In this document: in pieces, positions 35,574 through 43,811 of the stretch | How the letters are laid out: every line of letters starts with the position of its first letter | Position numbering within the stretch: the first letter of the stretch is position 1 | NCBI GenBank assembly: GCA_903858275.1 | Contig: CAIOIC010000077.1 | Location: 1-45,954, forward strand | From: an uncultured Verrucomicrobia subdivision 3 bacterium | Lineage (GTDB): Bacteria; Verrucomicrobiota; Verrucomicrobiia; Limisphaerales; UBA11358 | Direction: 5' to 3' | Length of the DNA stretch: 45,954 nt | Program-made: the position numbers and the translations under genes | Notes under the pieces: model-generated | Database searches by the model: none | Seen by the model: the letters and a program-made list of their open reading frames with translations, nothing else | What the model was told of the DNA's origin: nothing

Positions 35574-36470
35574 ATGAATTGGATTGAAGCCAGCCTGCTT
35601 TCGGCGTTTCTGCTCGGTATTTACGACCTTTGCAGCAAGCACTCCGTGCGCGCCAATGCGGTGCTGCCGGTGTTGTTTTTCAGCACGCTTTGCGGCGCGG
35701 CGGTTTGGCTGGGGCTCTTGGCCGCGGATTTGTTTTTCCCGCGGCAACTTCCGGCGGCGCTCGTCACCGATCCGCTGACCCTGACGCAACACCTGCAATT
35801 GTTCCTGAAATCCGGCATCGTCGCCGCGTCGTGGCTCTGCACCTATTTCGCGGTGAAACACCTGCCCGTATCCATCGCCGCGCCGGTGCGTGCTACCAGC
35901 CCGCTGTGGACGCTGGTGGGCGCGCTGGCGATCTTGTGCGAACGCCCCACGACAATGCAAATCCTCGGCGTGCTCACCACCATCGCCGCATTTGTGGGCT
36001 TGTCTTTCGTCGGCAAGCGCGAGGGCGTGCATTTCCACCGCGACAAATGGATCTGGTATCTCATCGCCGGCACGATGCTGGGCGCGGTCAGTTCGCTGTA
36101 TGACAAATATCTGCTGGACCGGATGCATTTCACCGTGCCCACCGTGCAGGCGTGGTTCTCGATTTATCTGGCTGTTTTTTTTGCGCCGCTCGCGCTGGGC
36201 TGGAAACTGCGCTGGTGGCCGCGTGGCAAATTCCACTGGCGCTGGAGCATTCCCTGTGTCGCCCTGGCCCTGCTGTTGGCCGACTACGTTTATTTCAGCG
36301 CATTAACACAGCCGGATGCGCTCGTCTCCGTGGTGATGAGCCTCCGGCGGGGCAATACCCTGGTGGCGTTTGCCGGCGGATTACTTTTCTTCCATGAAGT
36401 GAACGGCTGGAAAAAACTGCCTGCCGTTATCGGCATTTTAATTGGAATCCTGCTGACGATTCTCGGCTGA
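35574..36470 (+). CDS. EamA/DMT-superfamily transporter
   Basis: This 298-residue protein has ten predicted membrane helices in two five-helix EamA halves. It starts 'MNWIEASLLSAFLLGIYDLC' and has the family mark 'KHLPVSIAAPVRATSPLWTL' at the end of the first half, where related proteins read P(V/I)xxSP. The second half has 'VSVVMSLRRGNTLVAFAGGL' near its end. The family exports or imports metabolites such as amino acids and nucleotide sugars; no substrate can be named. The upstream frame is open but the ATG at 35574 is the first residue of helix one. It is convergent with ilvD. Confidence 0.88.
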   Translation: MNWIEASLLSAFLLGIYDLCSKHSVRANAVLPVLFFSTLCGAAVWLGLLAADLFFPRQLPAALVTDPLTLTQHLQLFLKSGIVAASWLCTYFAVKHLPVSIAAPVRATSPLWTLVGALAILCERPTTMQILGVLTTIAAFVGLSFVGKREGVHFHRDKWIWYLIAGTMLGAVSSLYDKYLLDRMHFTVPTVQAWFSIYLAVFFAPLALGWKLRWWPRGKFHWRWSIPCVALALLLADYVYFSALTQPDALVSVVMSLRRGNTLVAFAGGLLFFHEVNGWKKLPAVIGILIGILLTILG

Positions 36471-36651
36471 ACGTCGGCTCCCCGGTTCGCTGATTCCTGA
36501 TCTTACGCCTTTCGCGGCCAATGCCCCTGCGAAAGCAGTTCCAAGGTCTAGTAGCAGCAAGCGTGAGCTTGCTCTAACTAAAAACTAACAACTTAAAATT
36601 TACAATTATCCCATCCGCGTTTGCCGCTGTCGTCCAAGCTTTCTTCGCGCC
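36471..36651. other. Convergent intergenic region with a hairpin repeat
   Basis: The 181 bases between the stops of the EamA gene and ilvD have no gene. They contain one copy of the 24-nt hairpin repeat at 36551-36574 and a following AT-rich tail. Confidence 0.6.
36551..36574 (+). repeat. 24-nt hairpin repeat, copy A
   Basis: The element starts GTAGCA, has a perfect 6-bp stem GCAAGC/GCTTGC (plus an outer A-T pair) around the loop GTGA, and ends TC. In RNA the loop would be a GNRA tetraloop (GUGA). Three other copies share the 24-base frame and dyad axis (43740, 43781, 45797). Confidence 0.7.
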
Positions 36652-38922
36652 CTATACGCTCAAGATGCCGCCCTGGCTCGCGTTGGTCACGAGCTTTTGA
36701 TAACGCGCCAGCCAGCCGGTGACGGGCCGCATTTTCACCGGCACAAAAGTTTTCTTTCGCTCGTCCAGTTCCGTGCTGGCAACGAGGATGTCCATTTTCC
36801 GGTTCGGAAAATCAATGCGCAGCCGGTCGCCCTGTTTCAGCAGGCCGATCGGGCCGCCTTCCGCTGCTTCCGGCGAAACGTGGCCGATGCACGCGCCCGC
36901 CGTGCCGCCGCTGAAGCGCCCGTCGGTGACGAGCGCCACTTTGTCGCCCAGGCCCATGCCGACGATATAGCTCGTGGGCGAGAGCATTTCCTGCATGCCG
37001 GGACCGCCGCGCGGCCCTTCGTTGCGGATGATGACGACGTCGCCCGCCTTCACTTTGCCCGCCAGAATTCCGGTGCAGGCTTCGTCCTGGCTTTCAAAAA
37101 TCACGCACGGGCCTTCAAAGACAAACCCCGGGCCGCAGTTTTCCTTGAACGCCTTGCTGATGCCCGCCGTCTTGACCACGCTGCCTTCCGGCGCCAGCTG
37201 GCCGTAGAGGATCGCCAGTCCTCCGTCCGGCGTGTAGGCGCGTTCCTTGGTGCGGATGCAGTCGTTCGCGTCGAAACGGAACGCCGGATCGTAAGGCATC
37301 AGGCCGCTGGGTTTAACCTTCGCCAGCACTTTGGCGTCATTGATGAATTCGGCGCGGGCGATGAGTCCCTTCTTCAATTTCTTGGTCCGAACAATGGCGT
37401 GCGCCGTCTTCGTGCCGCCTTTGCCGTATTGCCAGAACAGCAGCACCGGTAGCTTGCGGTACTCGCCCAGCTCGGCGCGGATCAAGCCTTTCGCCTCGCG
37501 CATCTGCTGTTCGATGGTGGCGCGCAACTGGTCATGGCCGGCCACTTCGCTGCCGTCCGGCATCTTCACTTTCACCTTCGCGTCGTGCCGCGTGACGATT
37601 GCCTCGGCTTCGCCGGCGTTCCACGCGGCGGCGGCGCGCCAGAAGGCGATGGCCAGCGGGTCGGCGGGATAAAACAGCATCGGTTTCGGCACGAGATTGC
37701 CGCTGGCGGTGCGGCCGGCCACGCCCAGCTTGTCGTTCGGATCCACCACGATGGCGGAGGCGCCGGAGACGCGCACCGTTTTGGCGAGCGCCGAGCATTT
37801 CTCGGAGCGGATGTCCCATTCGTCGATGTTTTCGCCCAGCGTCTTGCCGGTGACCGTCTTGTTTTTTACGTTGAGCACGCCCAGGCGTTTCAGCTCGCCG
37901 AGAATCGTGTGGATGCCGCCTGCGCGGTGCACGTCCTGGATGTGATAATCCGACGACGGCGACACTTTGCTCAGGCACGGGATGCGCCGGGAAATCTCGT
38001 CAATGCGGGCGATGTCGTAGGGAATGCCCGCTTCGCGCGCGATGGCGAGCGTGTGGAGGATCGTGTTGGTCGAGCCGCCCATCGCCACGTCCAGCATGAT
38101 GGCGTTGTCGAACGCCTCGATCGTCGCGATGTCGCGCGGCTTCAAATCTTTTTTCACCAGCGCCATGATCGCCTCGGCGGCGCGCTGATAGAGCGCCTCG
38201 CGTTCCTTGGACACGGCGAGAATCGTGCCGTTGCCGGGCAGCGCCATGCCGAGCGCTTCGCACAGGCAGTTCATCGAGTTGGCCGTGAACATGCCCGAGC
38301 ACGAGCCGCACGTCGGACAGGCGGTCTGTTCCAGCTTGGTCAACTGCGCCTCGGTGATCTTGCCCGCCTGCAATTCGCCCACGCCCTTGAACACGGAAAT
38401 CAGATCCGACTTGCCCGTCGCCGGCTGGAGATATTGCGCCAGGTCGTCGTGCGTGGCCTGCTGCTCGGCGATGCCCGCCGCCATCGGCCCGCCGCTGACG
38501 AATACCGTGGGGATGTTGCAGCGCATCGCGCCCATCAGCATTCCCGGCACGATCTTGTCGCAGTTCGGGATGCACACCATGCCGTCGAAACAATGCGCGT
38601 TGATGACCGTCTCCACGCAGTCGGCGATCAGCTCGCGCGACGGCAGCGAATACAGCATGCCGCTGTGGCCCATCGCGATGCCGTCGTCCACGCCGATGGT
38701 GTTGAAGATGAAGGGCACGCCGCCCGCCTCGCGCACGAGGCGTTTGACGAGCTGGCCGACCTCGTTCAGATGGGCATGGCCGGGGATGCAGTCAATGTAG
38801 CTGTTGCAGATGGCGATGAACGGCTTGTCCCAGTCCGCCTCGGATTCGATGACGCCGGTGGCGCGCAGCAGAGAACGGTGCGGCGCGCGTTCAAAACCTT
38901 TCTTGATGATGTCGGAACGCAT
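36652..38922 (-). CDS. ilvD: Dihydroxy-acid dehydratase with a large internal insertion
   Basis: This 756-residue protein makes 2-keto acids for valine, leucine, isoleucine and pantothenate synthesis. IlvD is normally about 560-620 residues. The ILVD_EDD core is complete: C45 in '[10 protein letters not shown]', C117/C121 and K123 in '[12 protein letters not shown]', and '[19 protein letters not shown]' carrying cluster Cys near 202-208; later '[20 protein letters not shown]'. Between 'KTLGENID' (about 368) and '[20 protein letters not shown]' (about 563), where relatives have about 20 residues, this protein has about 185. Within the insert, about 420-535 looks like an NTF2/SnoaL-type domain ('[20 protein letters not shown]'). 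Reading frame and base use do not change, so it is not a frameshift. Confidence 0.93.
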   Translation of the reverse strand: MRSDIIKKGFERAPHRSLLRATGVIESEADWDKPFIAICNSYIDCIPGHAHLNEVGQLVKRLVREAGGVPFIFNTIGVDDGIAMGHSGMLYSLPSRELIADCVETVINAHCFDGMVCIPNCDKIVPGMLMGAMRCNIPTVFVSGGPMAAGIAEQQATHDDLAQYLQPATGKSDLISVFKGVGELQAGKITEAQLTKLEQTACPTCGSCSGMFTANSMNCLCEALGMALPGNGTILAVSKEREALYQRAAEAIMALVKKDLKPRDIATIEAFDNAIMLDVAMGGSTNTILHTLAIAREAGIPYDIARIDEISRRIPCLSKVSPSSDYHIQDVHRAGGIHTILGELKRLGVLNVKNKTVTGKTLGENIDEWDIRSEKCSALAKTVRVSGASAIVVDPNDKLGVAGRTASGNLVPKPMLFYPADPLAIAFWRAAAAWNAGEAEAIVTRHDAKVKVKMPDGSEVAGHDQLRATIEQQMREAKGLIRAELGEYRKLPVLLFWQYGKGGTKTAHAIVRTKKLKKGLIARAEFINDAKVLAKVKPSGLMPYDPAFRFDANDCIRTKERAYTPDGGLAILYGQLAPEGSVVKTAGISKAFKENCGPGFVFEGPCVIFESQDEACTGILAGKVKAGDVVIIRNEGPRGGPGMQEMLSPTSYIVGMGLGDKVALVTDGRFSGGTAGACIGHVSPEAAEGGPIGLLKQGDRLRIDFPNRKMDILVASTELDERKKTFVPVKMRPVTGWLARYQKLVTNASQGGILSV

Positions 38923-39095
38923 GATGATTCAAATTACGGGTTGCGGATTTCCAATGGCGAATTCAATGGTAGCAATGTAGCGCCAACCGGCGGAAGTGTC
39001 ACGCACTTGCCAAAAGCAAAAATCATTGCCTCGGTTTCTTAAGGCAACGATTCAAAACATTTGAAACCTACTTGGTTTCTTGGAAAACATTGTGA

Positions 39096-39452
39096 TTATC
39101 TCAACCTAAGCCAAACGATGACAAGTAAACCGATGCTGCCAAGCACAGCCAAATATGCCAGCCAGTAAAGGCGGCGATGGAATCCGTCTAGTTCTCGTGG
39201 TCCGGTTGTCCAAAACCGCTTCTGCCGATAAAGTGGGAATCGTGCAACGAACAAAAGAATAGTGCCAAAAATTCCAGTTGCCAAACCAATCCAGAATAAT
39301 CGTGTGATGGCTATATCTCGCAGAGACGTAACGGAAGGCAATAGCATGGCTGCGAGCACTGCTATTGCTGCAGTAATTGGCATGAAGAAAATGCTGCTCA
39401 AAAAACCGGGCACTTCTTCAGGTAGATGCCAATCTGATCGTTTCTTACTCAT
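39096..39452 (-). CDS. Small polytopic membrane protein, 118 residues, unknown
   Basis: The product has three probable membrane helices, about residues 20-38 (SIFFMPITAAIAVLAAML), 46-68 (ITRLFWIGLATGIFGTILLF) and 93-115 (LYWLAYLAVLGSIGLLVIVW), with a charged loop containing 'RQKRFWTTGPRELDG'. I do not recognise a family. Its ATG lies 7 bases after the stop of the secreted 622-residue protein, so they form an operon with it and possibly the HtrA-like protease. The DNA here and downstream to about 38930 is clearly more AT-rich than its surroundings, suggesting later arrival. Confidence 0.7.
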   Translation of the reverse strand: MSKKRSDWHLPEEVPGFLSSIFFMPITAAIAVLAAMLLPSVTSLRDIAITRLFWIGLATGIFGTILLFVARFPLYRQKRFWTTGPRELDGFHRRLYWLAYLAVLGSIGLLVIVWLRLR

Positions 39453-39459
39453 GGCGCGT

Positions 39460-41328
39460 TTAATTCAACTGCGGCGGGCGCGGGTGAAACATTTTCAGCG
39501 TCAGGCCGTCGGCGTTGGCGTTGGCGGCAAAGACGGAGAAGTAAAAGTATTTCTGCAGCAGCTCATACTCCGGCAGCAGGTTGAAATCCGCCCATTCGCG
39601 CACCACCGGCGGAAACATCTTGAGCGCGGCGTCGGCTTGCGCGGAATTTTTCAGCAGCTTGAAGGTCGAGCGCATGATTTCCCGCGAGTTCTGGTAGCCG
39701 AACAGCCCGCCGCCGGGTCCGCCCACGCGCTGCGCGGCTTCGGCCAGGCCGGCGGTTTCGGCGAGCGGCTTGACCTTGCCGTCGGCGCTGCGCAGATATT
39801 CCTCCAGGATCGCGGTTTCGGTGCTCAACGCCAGATAGCCGCCGCTGGCGGAGAGATAAATGGCATTCGCCTGCGCCGCGCCGGGGGCGGGGCGCAGCGA
39901 AATGGTGTGGATTTTTTTGCCGAGAAATTCGCGCGGTTCCTTCGTGGTGTCCGGTGCGCCGGTCATTCCGGCGAGGGTCTTGATGGCGGCGATGGTTTGG
40001 TCGGGATTCGCGACGGCCATCAGGTAAATCGTCGGCGGTTTTGCGAGCGCGGCCAGCGAGTCGCCGGCCGGCGGTTTCTGGTAGCTCATGAAGTCATCGC
40101 CGAGATTGCCGAAGAGCGCGGTGCGCAGGTCGAAGTTGGGATCCTTCATCCGGGCCATGGTGTTGGCCACGTCAATGACGGCGTTCAAGCTGGAAAGTCC
40201 CTGCGGCGAGATGGCGGCGACTATTTTTTGCAGCTCGGCCCAGGTCTGCTTGCCGTCGAGGCGCATCCGGGAAAATTTCACCGCGTCGGCGGGCACCAAC
40301 GGCGGGGCGCTGGCATCTTTCGCGCCGATGGAAAGAATTTTCAACAACCCCAGCCGCTGCGCTTCGGGTGCGGTGATGTGCAGCGTCAGCGCCGAGCCGT
40401 CGCGGTTTTCGCGCATGGCAAAGCTGGCGGATTTCAAGCCGCCGAGGCCGAGGGCGCCGATGACTTTCGCGGGGGAAAATTTCGGCATAAAAGACGGCGT
40501 GGCCGCGTCGCCGGTGTCTGCCGCCGACTGGGCCAGCAGGGTGAAAACCTTGTCGCCGTTGAACCAGCCGTAATACAGCGGCGCGTCGCGGAACTGCGCG
40601 GGTTTGTCGGCGGCGAACGTCGCCTCGTCGGCCACGGCGGGCGCGCGGCCGCCGGTCAGGTGCGCGGCCACGGCTTCGACGGCCTTGGGCGAATTGCCGG
40701 CGACGAGCAGCGATTCAAACTGCGCGAAATAAACTTCGCCCGGCTTCTCCGGCTTGGGTTCCTTGCCGATTTCCGAAACCGGCGTTTTTTTGGGCAGGAT
40801 GCTGGAAAAGTCGTTGCTGTTCAGCGGCACGACGGTGAAGGCGAGGCCGTTGATCTTTTCCGTGCGGAGCGCGCGGCCGGCGTCCGTCCATTTTTTTACG
40901 AGCGCGGCGAGGTTGGTTTTGAGCTGGCTGGATTTTTCGCGGGCGTCGAGCAGCGCCACGATGCCGGGCGGAATGTCGTCATGGCCGTTCGAGCCGTTGA
41001 CGGTGACGGCCAGCGTGAATTGCCCCTGTGGCAGATCAAGAAAGTTGGCGACCTTGAGTCCGAGGTCTTTCTCCAGCGGCGCGAGGAATTTCTCTGTGAG
41101 TTTGGCCATGAACTTGTCGTGAAACGCTTTCATCGTCGGGTCGTTCCAGAACATCATCTGCGGCGAGGTTTTGGCCGCGGTCCGGAATCCGGCGCAGTCC
41201 GGCACGGTGAAAAACGCCAGCGTGTCCGCCGGCAAAAGATTTTCCGCCGGCGCGATGGCGGCGTGGAGCAGGGCGGTGGTGGCTAAAAAAATCGTCGCCG
41301 CGGCCAGGCGCAATGAGTTGGTGATCAT
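39460..41328 (-). CDS. Secreted 622-residue protein, DUF3352-like, unknown function
   Basis: This protein has a clear signal peptide (MITNSLRLAAATIFLATTAL...LHAAIAPAEN). The mature part opens with 'NLLPADTLAFFTVPDCAGFR', a pattern seen in large secreted proteins of the DUF3352 type in Planctomycetes, Cyanobacteria and Myxobacteria, where 'lP.dt...v...d' begins repeated domains. Similar strands recur, such as 'LLVAGNSPKAVEAVAAHL' and 'YLALSTETAILEEYLRSA', suggesting two to three copies of a fold with 'ILPKKTPVSEI' linkers between. I see no catalytic motif. It lies between the HtrA-like protease (46 bases before) and a small membrane protein. An envelope quality-control role is possible but unproven. 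Confidence 0.7.
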   Translation of the reverse strand: MITNSLRLAAATIFLATTALLHAAIAPAENLLPADTLAFFTVPDCAGFRTAAKTSPQMMFWNDPTMKAFHDKFMAKLTEKFLAPLEKDLGLKVANFLDLPQGQFTLAVTVNGSNGHDDIPPGIVALLDAREKSSQLKTNLAALVKKWTDAGRALRTEKINGLAFTVVPLNSNDFSSILPKKTPVSEIGKEPKPEKPGEVYFAQFESLLVAGNSPKAVEAVAAHLTGGRAPAVADEATFAADKPAQFRDAPLYYGWFNGDKVFTLLAQSAADTGDAATPSFMPKFSPAKVIGALGLGGLKSASFAMRENRDGSALTLHITAPEAQRLGLLKILSIGAKDASAPPLVPADAVKFSRMRLDGKQTWAELQKIVAAISPQGLSSLNAVIDVANTMARMKDPNFDLRTALFGNLGDDFMSYQKPPAGDSLAALAKPPTIYLMAVANPDQTIAAIKTLAGMTGAPDTTKEPREFLGKKIHTISLRPAPGAAQANAIYLSASGGYLALSTETAILEEYLRSADGKVKPLAETAGLAEAAQRVGGPGGGLFGYQNSREIMRSTFKLLKNSAQADAALKMFPPVVREWADFNLLPEYELLQKYFYFSVFAANANADGLTLKMFHPRPPQLN

Positions 41329-41374
41329 GATGAATTAAAAATGGATTGAGGAAAAAGTTTCGCGGACGGCAAAA

Positions 41375-42325
41375 CTATTTTGCTTCCGGCGTCTTCTGCC
41401 GGGTGCGGCTCGGCGGTTCGAGGTAGCGGAACGGATTGTTCGGATTGTCCGTCGAATAGGCGAAGGCGTCGCGGTGGTCGAGGAAGCTTTTCACAAGTTC
41501 CACCGGAATCGCGAAGCCGAGACCTTCGCCAAAGGTGATTTTCATGTTCGTCACGCCCACGACTTCGCCGGCGAGATTGAAGAGCGGGCCGCCGCTGTTG
41601 CCGGGATTGATCTGCGTGCTGGTCTGCAAAAATAAATTGCCCGCCATTTGCCGCGTCTTGGTGCTGACGATGCCCTGCGTGACCGTGCGTTCCAGGCCGA
41701 GCGGGCTGCCGATGGCAAACACGCCCTCGCCGACGTTGAGCGCATCCGCGCTGCCGAGCGTGATCGGCTTGAACTTCGGCGCGTTCTTGTCTTCGATGTG
41801 CAGCAGCGCGAGGTCATGAAACTTGTTGATGGCGATGATCTTGACCTGCTTGTAGGTCTCGCGGCTGAGCTGGCCGTTTTTCTGGTGATAGACTTCGATG
41901 GAAATCTCCGTTTCGCCCTCGATGACGTGGAAATTCGTGATGAGATAGCCGTCTTCGTTCAGGAAAAATCCAGAGCCGAGACCGCCTGCGGTCTTGACCT
42001 GCACCACGGCCTCGCCGATTTGCTTGACCAGCGAACTGACCTCGCGCGCGGCGGAGGTTTTGGTGGTGCCCGCATAAAATTGTCCAGCCGCCGCCGGTGC
42101 CGGCGCGGCGGAAACGGGCGTGGCCGCGGATTTCGTGACGCCGGTCACGGCGTTGCGCGGGATTTGCAGCACGGTGTAGCCCACGTCCACCACGAGCGAA
42201 TCGGTTTTCTCGGCCAGAATTTTTCCGGTGACGGCGGCGTCCTTGAGCTGGATGGTGTCGGCGCAGGCGAATTGCGCGCCGCAACCGAGCAGCGCGACGA
42301 CCGCGAGATGTTTCTTCAACAACAT
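41375..42325 (-). CDS. Trypsin-like serine protease (HtrA/DegP family) without PDZ domain
   Basis: This 316-residue protein has an export signal (MLLKKHLAVVALLGCGAQFA), a small beta module at about 24-64 ('DTIQLKDAAVTGKILAEKTD', as in SH3-like surface domains), an Ala/Pro linker and a chymotrypsin-fold domain. The catalytic triad is complete: H133 in 'LITNFHVIEG', D171 in 'FHDLALLHIED' and S244 in 'INPGNSGGPLFN'. The domain ends near 295 and only a short tail follows, so the PDZ domain of DegP/DegS is absent. It should degrade or process proteins outside the inner membrane. I chose ATG 42325, start of the signal. The secreted protein and small membrane protein follow in the same direction. 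Confidence 0.9.
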   Translation of the reverse strand: MLLKKHLAVVALLGCGAQFACADTIQLKDAAVTGKILAEKTDSLVVDVGYTVLQIPRNAVTGVTKSAATPVSAAPAPAAAGQFYAGTTKTSAAREVSSLVKQIGEAVVQVKTAGGLGSGFFLNEDGYLITNFHVIEGETEISIEVYHQKNGQLSRETYKQVKIIAINKFHDLALLHIEDKNAPKFKPITLGSADALNVGEGVFAIGSPLGLERTVTQGIVSTKTRQMAGNLFLQTSTQINPGNSGGPLFNLAGEVVGVTNMKITFGEGLGFAIPVELVKSFLDHRDAFAYSTDNPNNPFRYLEPPSRTRQKTPEAK

Positions 42326-42414
42326 GGGCTGACAATAGTTCACCGCCTTGGATTTGACAAGCGGACGGGTGTTCAATCTTCTGTGGGAAAATCGCACTTT
42401 TTGGCGTTGGTGGG

Positions 42415-42428
42415 GCGAGCGTCCTCGC
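42415..42428. repeat. Short GC-rich hairpin repeat
   Basis: GCGAG and CTCGC form a perfect 5-bp stem around the tetraloop CGTC. Flanks GTTGGTGGG and GAGCCG are typical of dispersed palindromic repeats. Confidence 0.4.
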
Positions 42429-42513
42429 GAGCCGTTAGCGCGGATTTAATCCTGCCCTGCCCCAAGGTTGCATGGTGATGGATGGCATCTCTCTTATCCG
42501 ACCGGCGGACACT

Positions 42514-42533
42514 TTCTCCCCCTCGGGGGAGAA
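42514..42533. repeat. Perfect 9-bp palindrome
   Basis: TTCTCCCCC and GGGGGAGAA are exact complements separated by TC. It is followed by a G-rich run (GGCCGGGAGGCGGGGG). This may be a dispersed repeat or a regulatory hairpin before rnd. Confidence 0.45.
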
Positions 42534-42679
42534 GGCCGGGAGGCGGGGGCGCGATTCTTCTGGGAGGGAGAAATGCTCACCGCGTCGCGGCCGACTTTGC
42601 CTTGAATATCGCCCGGCCATTTACGGCAGGTTTCGGGAAAACTTTCCTTTCTGCCCTGTTCAAGTCATACTGTCTGGCC

Positions 42680-43735
42680 GTGATCGACACCAACGAAAAG
42701 CTTGCCGCCTTCCTGCCGGTCATAAAATCAGCCGCGTGGCTGGCGATTGACACCGAAGCGGACAGTCTTCACGCCTATCCGGAAAAAGTCTGCCTCATCC
42801 AGATCAGCACCGCCGCCGGCGACCGGCTCGTGGATCCGCTGGCGAAGATGGACATTAATCCCTTCCTCGACGCGCTCGTGGGCCGAGAATTGATTTTTCA
42901 CGCCGCCGACTATGATTTGCGACTGCTCAAGAAGCACCATGAATTCACGCCCACGGTGATTTTCGACACCATGCTGGCGGCGCGGTTGCTGGGCGAACGG
43001 CAGTTCGGCCTCGGCGCGCTGGTGGAAAAATTTCTGGGCGTCAAGCTCGACAAGGGCCCGCAGAAAGCCGATTGGGCGCAGCGGCCGCTCACCAAGCGGA
43101 TGGAAGATTACGCCCGCAACGACACGCGTTTTCTCAAGCCGCTGGAGGAAAAGCTGCGCGCCGAACTCATCGCCAAAAACCGCCTCGCGTGGCACGAGGA
43201 AAGTTGCGCGCGGCTCATTGTGGAAAGTTCCGTGCCGCCGGTCGTTGACCCCGACGATTGCTGGCGCATCAAGGGCAGCACCTTTCTGGAAAGTCCCGCG
43301 CTCGCCGTCCTGCGCGAACTCTGGCACTGGCGCGAACGCGAGGCCATCGCCGCGAGCCGCCCGCCGTTTTTTGTGCTCTCGCACGAGTCCATGGTGGCCA
43401 TTGCCGCCGCCGTCAGCGAGCACCAGCCGTTTGAGCCGATGATTCCGCCCCGCATGCACCCGCGCCGGAAGGAAAATTTGCTGGCCGCCGTGCGCGCCGC
43501 CCAGGCCGTGTCGCCGGAGCAGTTTCCCCAGAAAATCCGCCACCGTTCCGATCGCCCGACCGAGGCGGAGTTTCGCCGGTTCCGCGAACTCGAAAAAATT
43601 CGCGACCGCCACGCGCACCAGCTTCAGCTCGACCCCACGCTCATCGCGCCGAAATCCGTCCTGGGCAACCTCGCGCGCGATTGGGACAAGCACGCGGCGG
43701 AGTTGATGGGCTGGCAGCGGGAGTTGTTGAAGTGA
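42680..43735 (+). CDS. rnd: Ribonuclease D
   Basis: This 351-residue 3'-5' exoribonuclease trims RNA, especially tRNA precursors. The DEDDy exonuclease domain begins about residue 20: D24 and E26 in 'WLAIDTEADSLHAYPEKVCL', Asp in 'FHAADYDLRLLKKH' and the Tyr/Asp pair in 'MEDYARNDTRFLKPL'. HRDC-like helical domains follow ('SPALAVLRELWHWRERE', 'IPPRMHPRRKENLLAAVRAA'). I chose the GTG at 42680 ('VIDTNEKLAAFLPV') because it starts directly before the domain; the longer open frame from 42482 reads through a palindromic repeat. It converges with the release-factor-like gene, and a long inverted repeat lies between the two. Confidence 0.9.
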   Translation: MIDTNEKLAAFLPVIKSAAWLAIDTEADSLHAYPEKVCLIQISTAAGDRLVDPLAKMDINPFLDALVGRELIFHAADYDLRLLKKHHEFTPTVIFDTMLAARLLGERQFGLGALVEKFLGVKLDKGPQKADWAQRPLTKRMEDYARNDTRFLKPLEEKLRAELIAKNRLAWHEESCARLIVESSVPPVVDPDDCWRIKGSTFLESPALAVLRELWHWREREAIAASRPPFFVLSHESMVAIAAAVSEHQPFEPMIPPRMHPRRKENLLAAVRAAQAVSPEQFPQKIRHRSDRPTEAEFRRFRELEKIRDRHAHQLQLDPTLIAPKSVLGNLARDWDKHAAELMGWQRELLK

Positions 43736-43739
43736 TTTC

Positions 43740-43763
43740 GTAGGAGCCGAGGTGGCGAGGCTC
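43740..43763 (+). repeat. 24-nt hairpin repeat, copy C
   Basis: The element begins GTAGGAG and ends CTC; outer stem GAGCC/GGCTC is perfect, followed by opposed G-A and A-G (tandem G.A mismatches), an inner G-C pair and loop GTGG. It begins 5 bases after the rnd stop and is paired with copy D in opposite orientation. Confidence 0.7.
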
Positions 43764-43780
43764 AAATCGAATATAATTTA

Positions 43781-43804
43781 GAGACTCCTCACGTCGTCTC
43801 CTAC
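43781..43804 (-). repeat. 24-nt hairpin repeat, copy D (inverted)
   Basis: Read on the minus strand it begins GTAGGAG and ends CTC. The outer stem is GAGAC/GTCTC, so one base pair differs from copy C by a compensated C-G to A-T change; tandem G.A mismatches, an inner C-G pair and loop GTGA follow. With copy C it forms a 65-base inverted repeat (43740-43804) around an AT-rich 17-base spacer. Confidence 0.7.
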
Positions 43805-43811
43805 AAGCGGC

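Larger units (their letters stand above)
42326..42679. other. 354-base divergent intergenic region between the protease gene and rnd
   Basis: I see no gene here. It contains two hairpins that look like dispersed repeats: GCGAG-CGTC-CTCGC at 42415-42428 and TTCTCCCCC-TC-GGGGGAGAA at 42514-42533. The frame of rnd is open upstream through the second hairpin, but that extension is Gly/Arg-rich low complexity and not part of the enzyme. Confidence 0.5.

Noticed and set aside
37534..39042. A 502-codon plus-strand frame opposite ilvD
   Set aside because: Its sequence is rich in Arg, His and Ala from reverse reading of the dehydratase codons; no motif, and ilvD itself is convincing.
39262..41286. 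A 674-codon plus-strand frame opposite the secreted 622-residue protein
   Set aside because: The minus-strand frame has a proper signal peptide and balanced composition; the plus frame is Arg/Gly-rich with no signal or domain.
42482..42679. A longer rnd protein starting at 42482
   Set aside because: The extension is Gly/Arg-rich and comes from a perfect palindrome and its G-rich flank; the enzyme starts naturally at GTG 42680.
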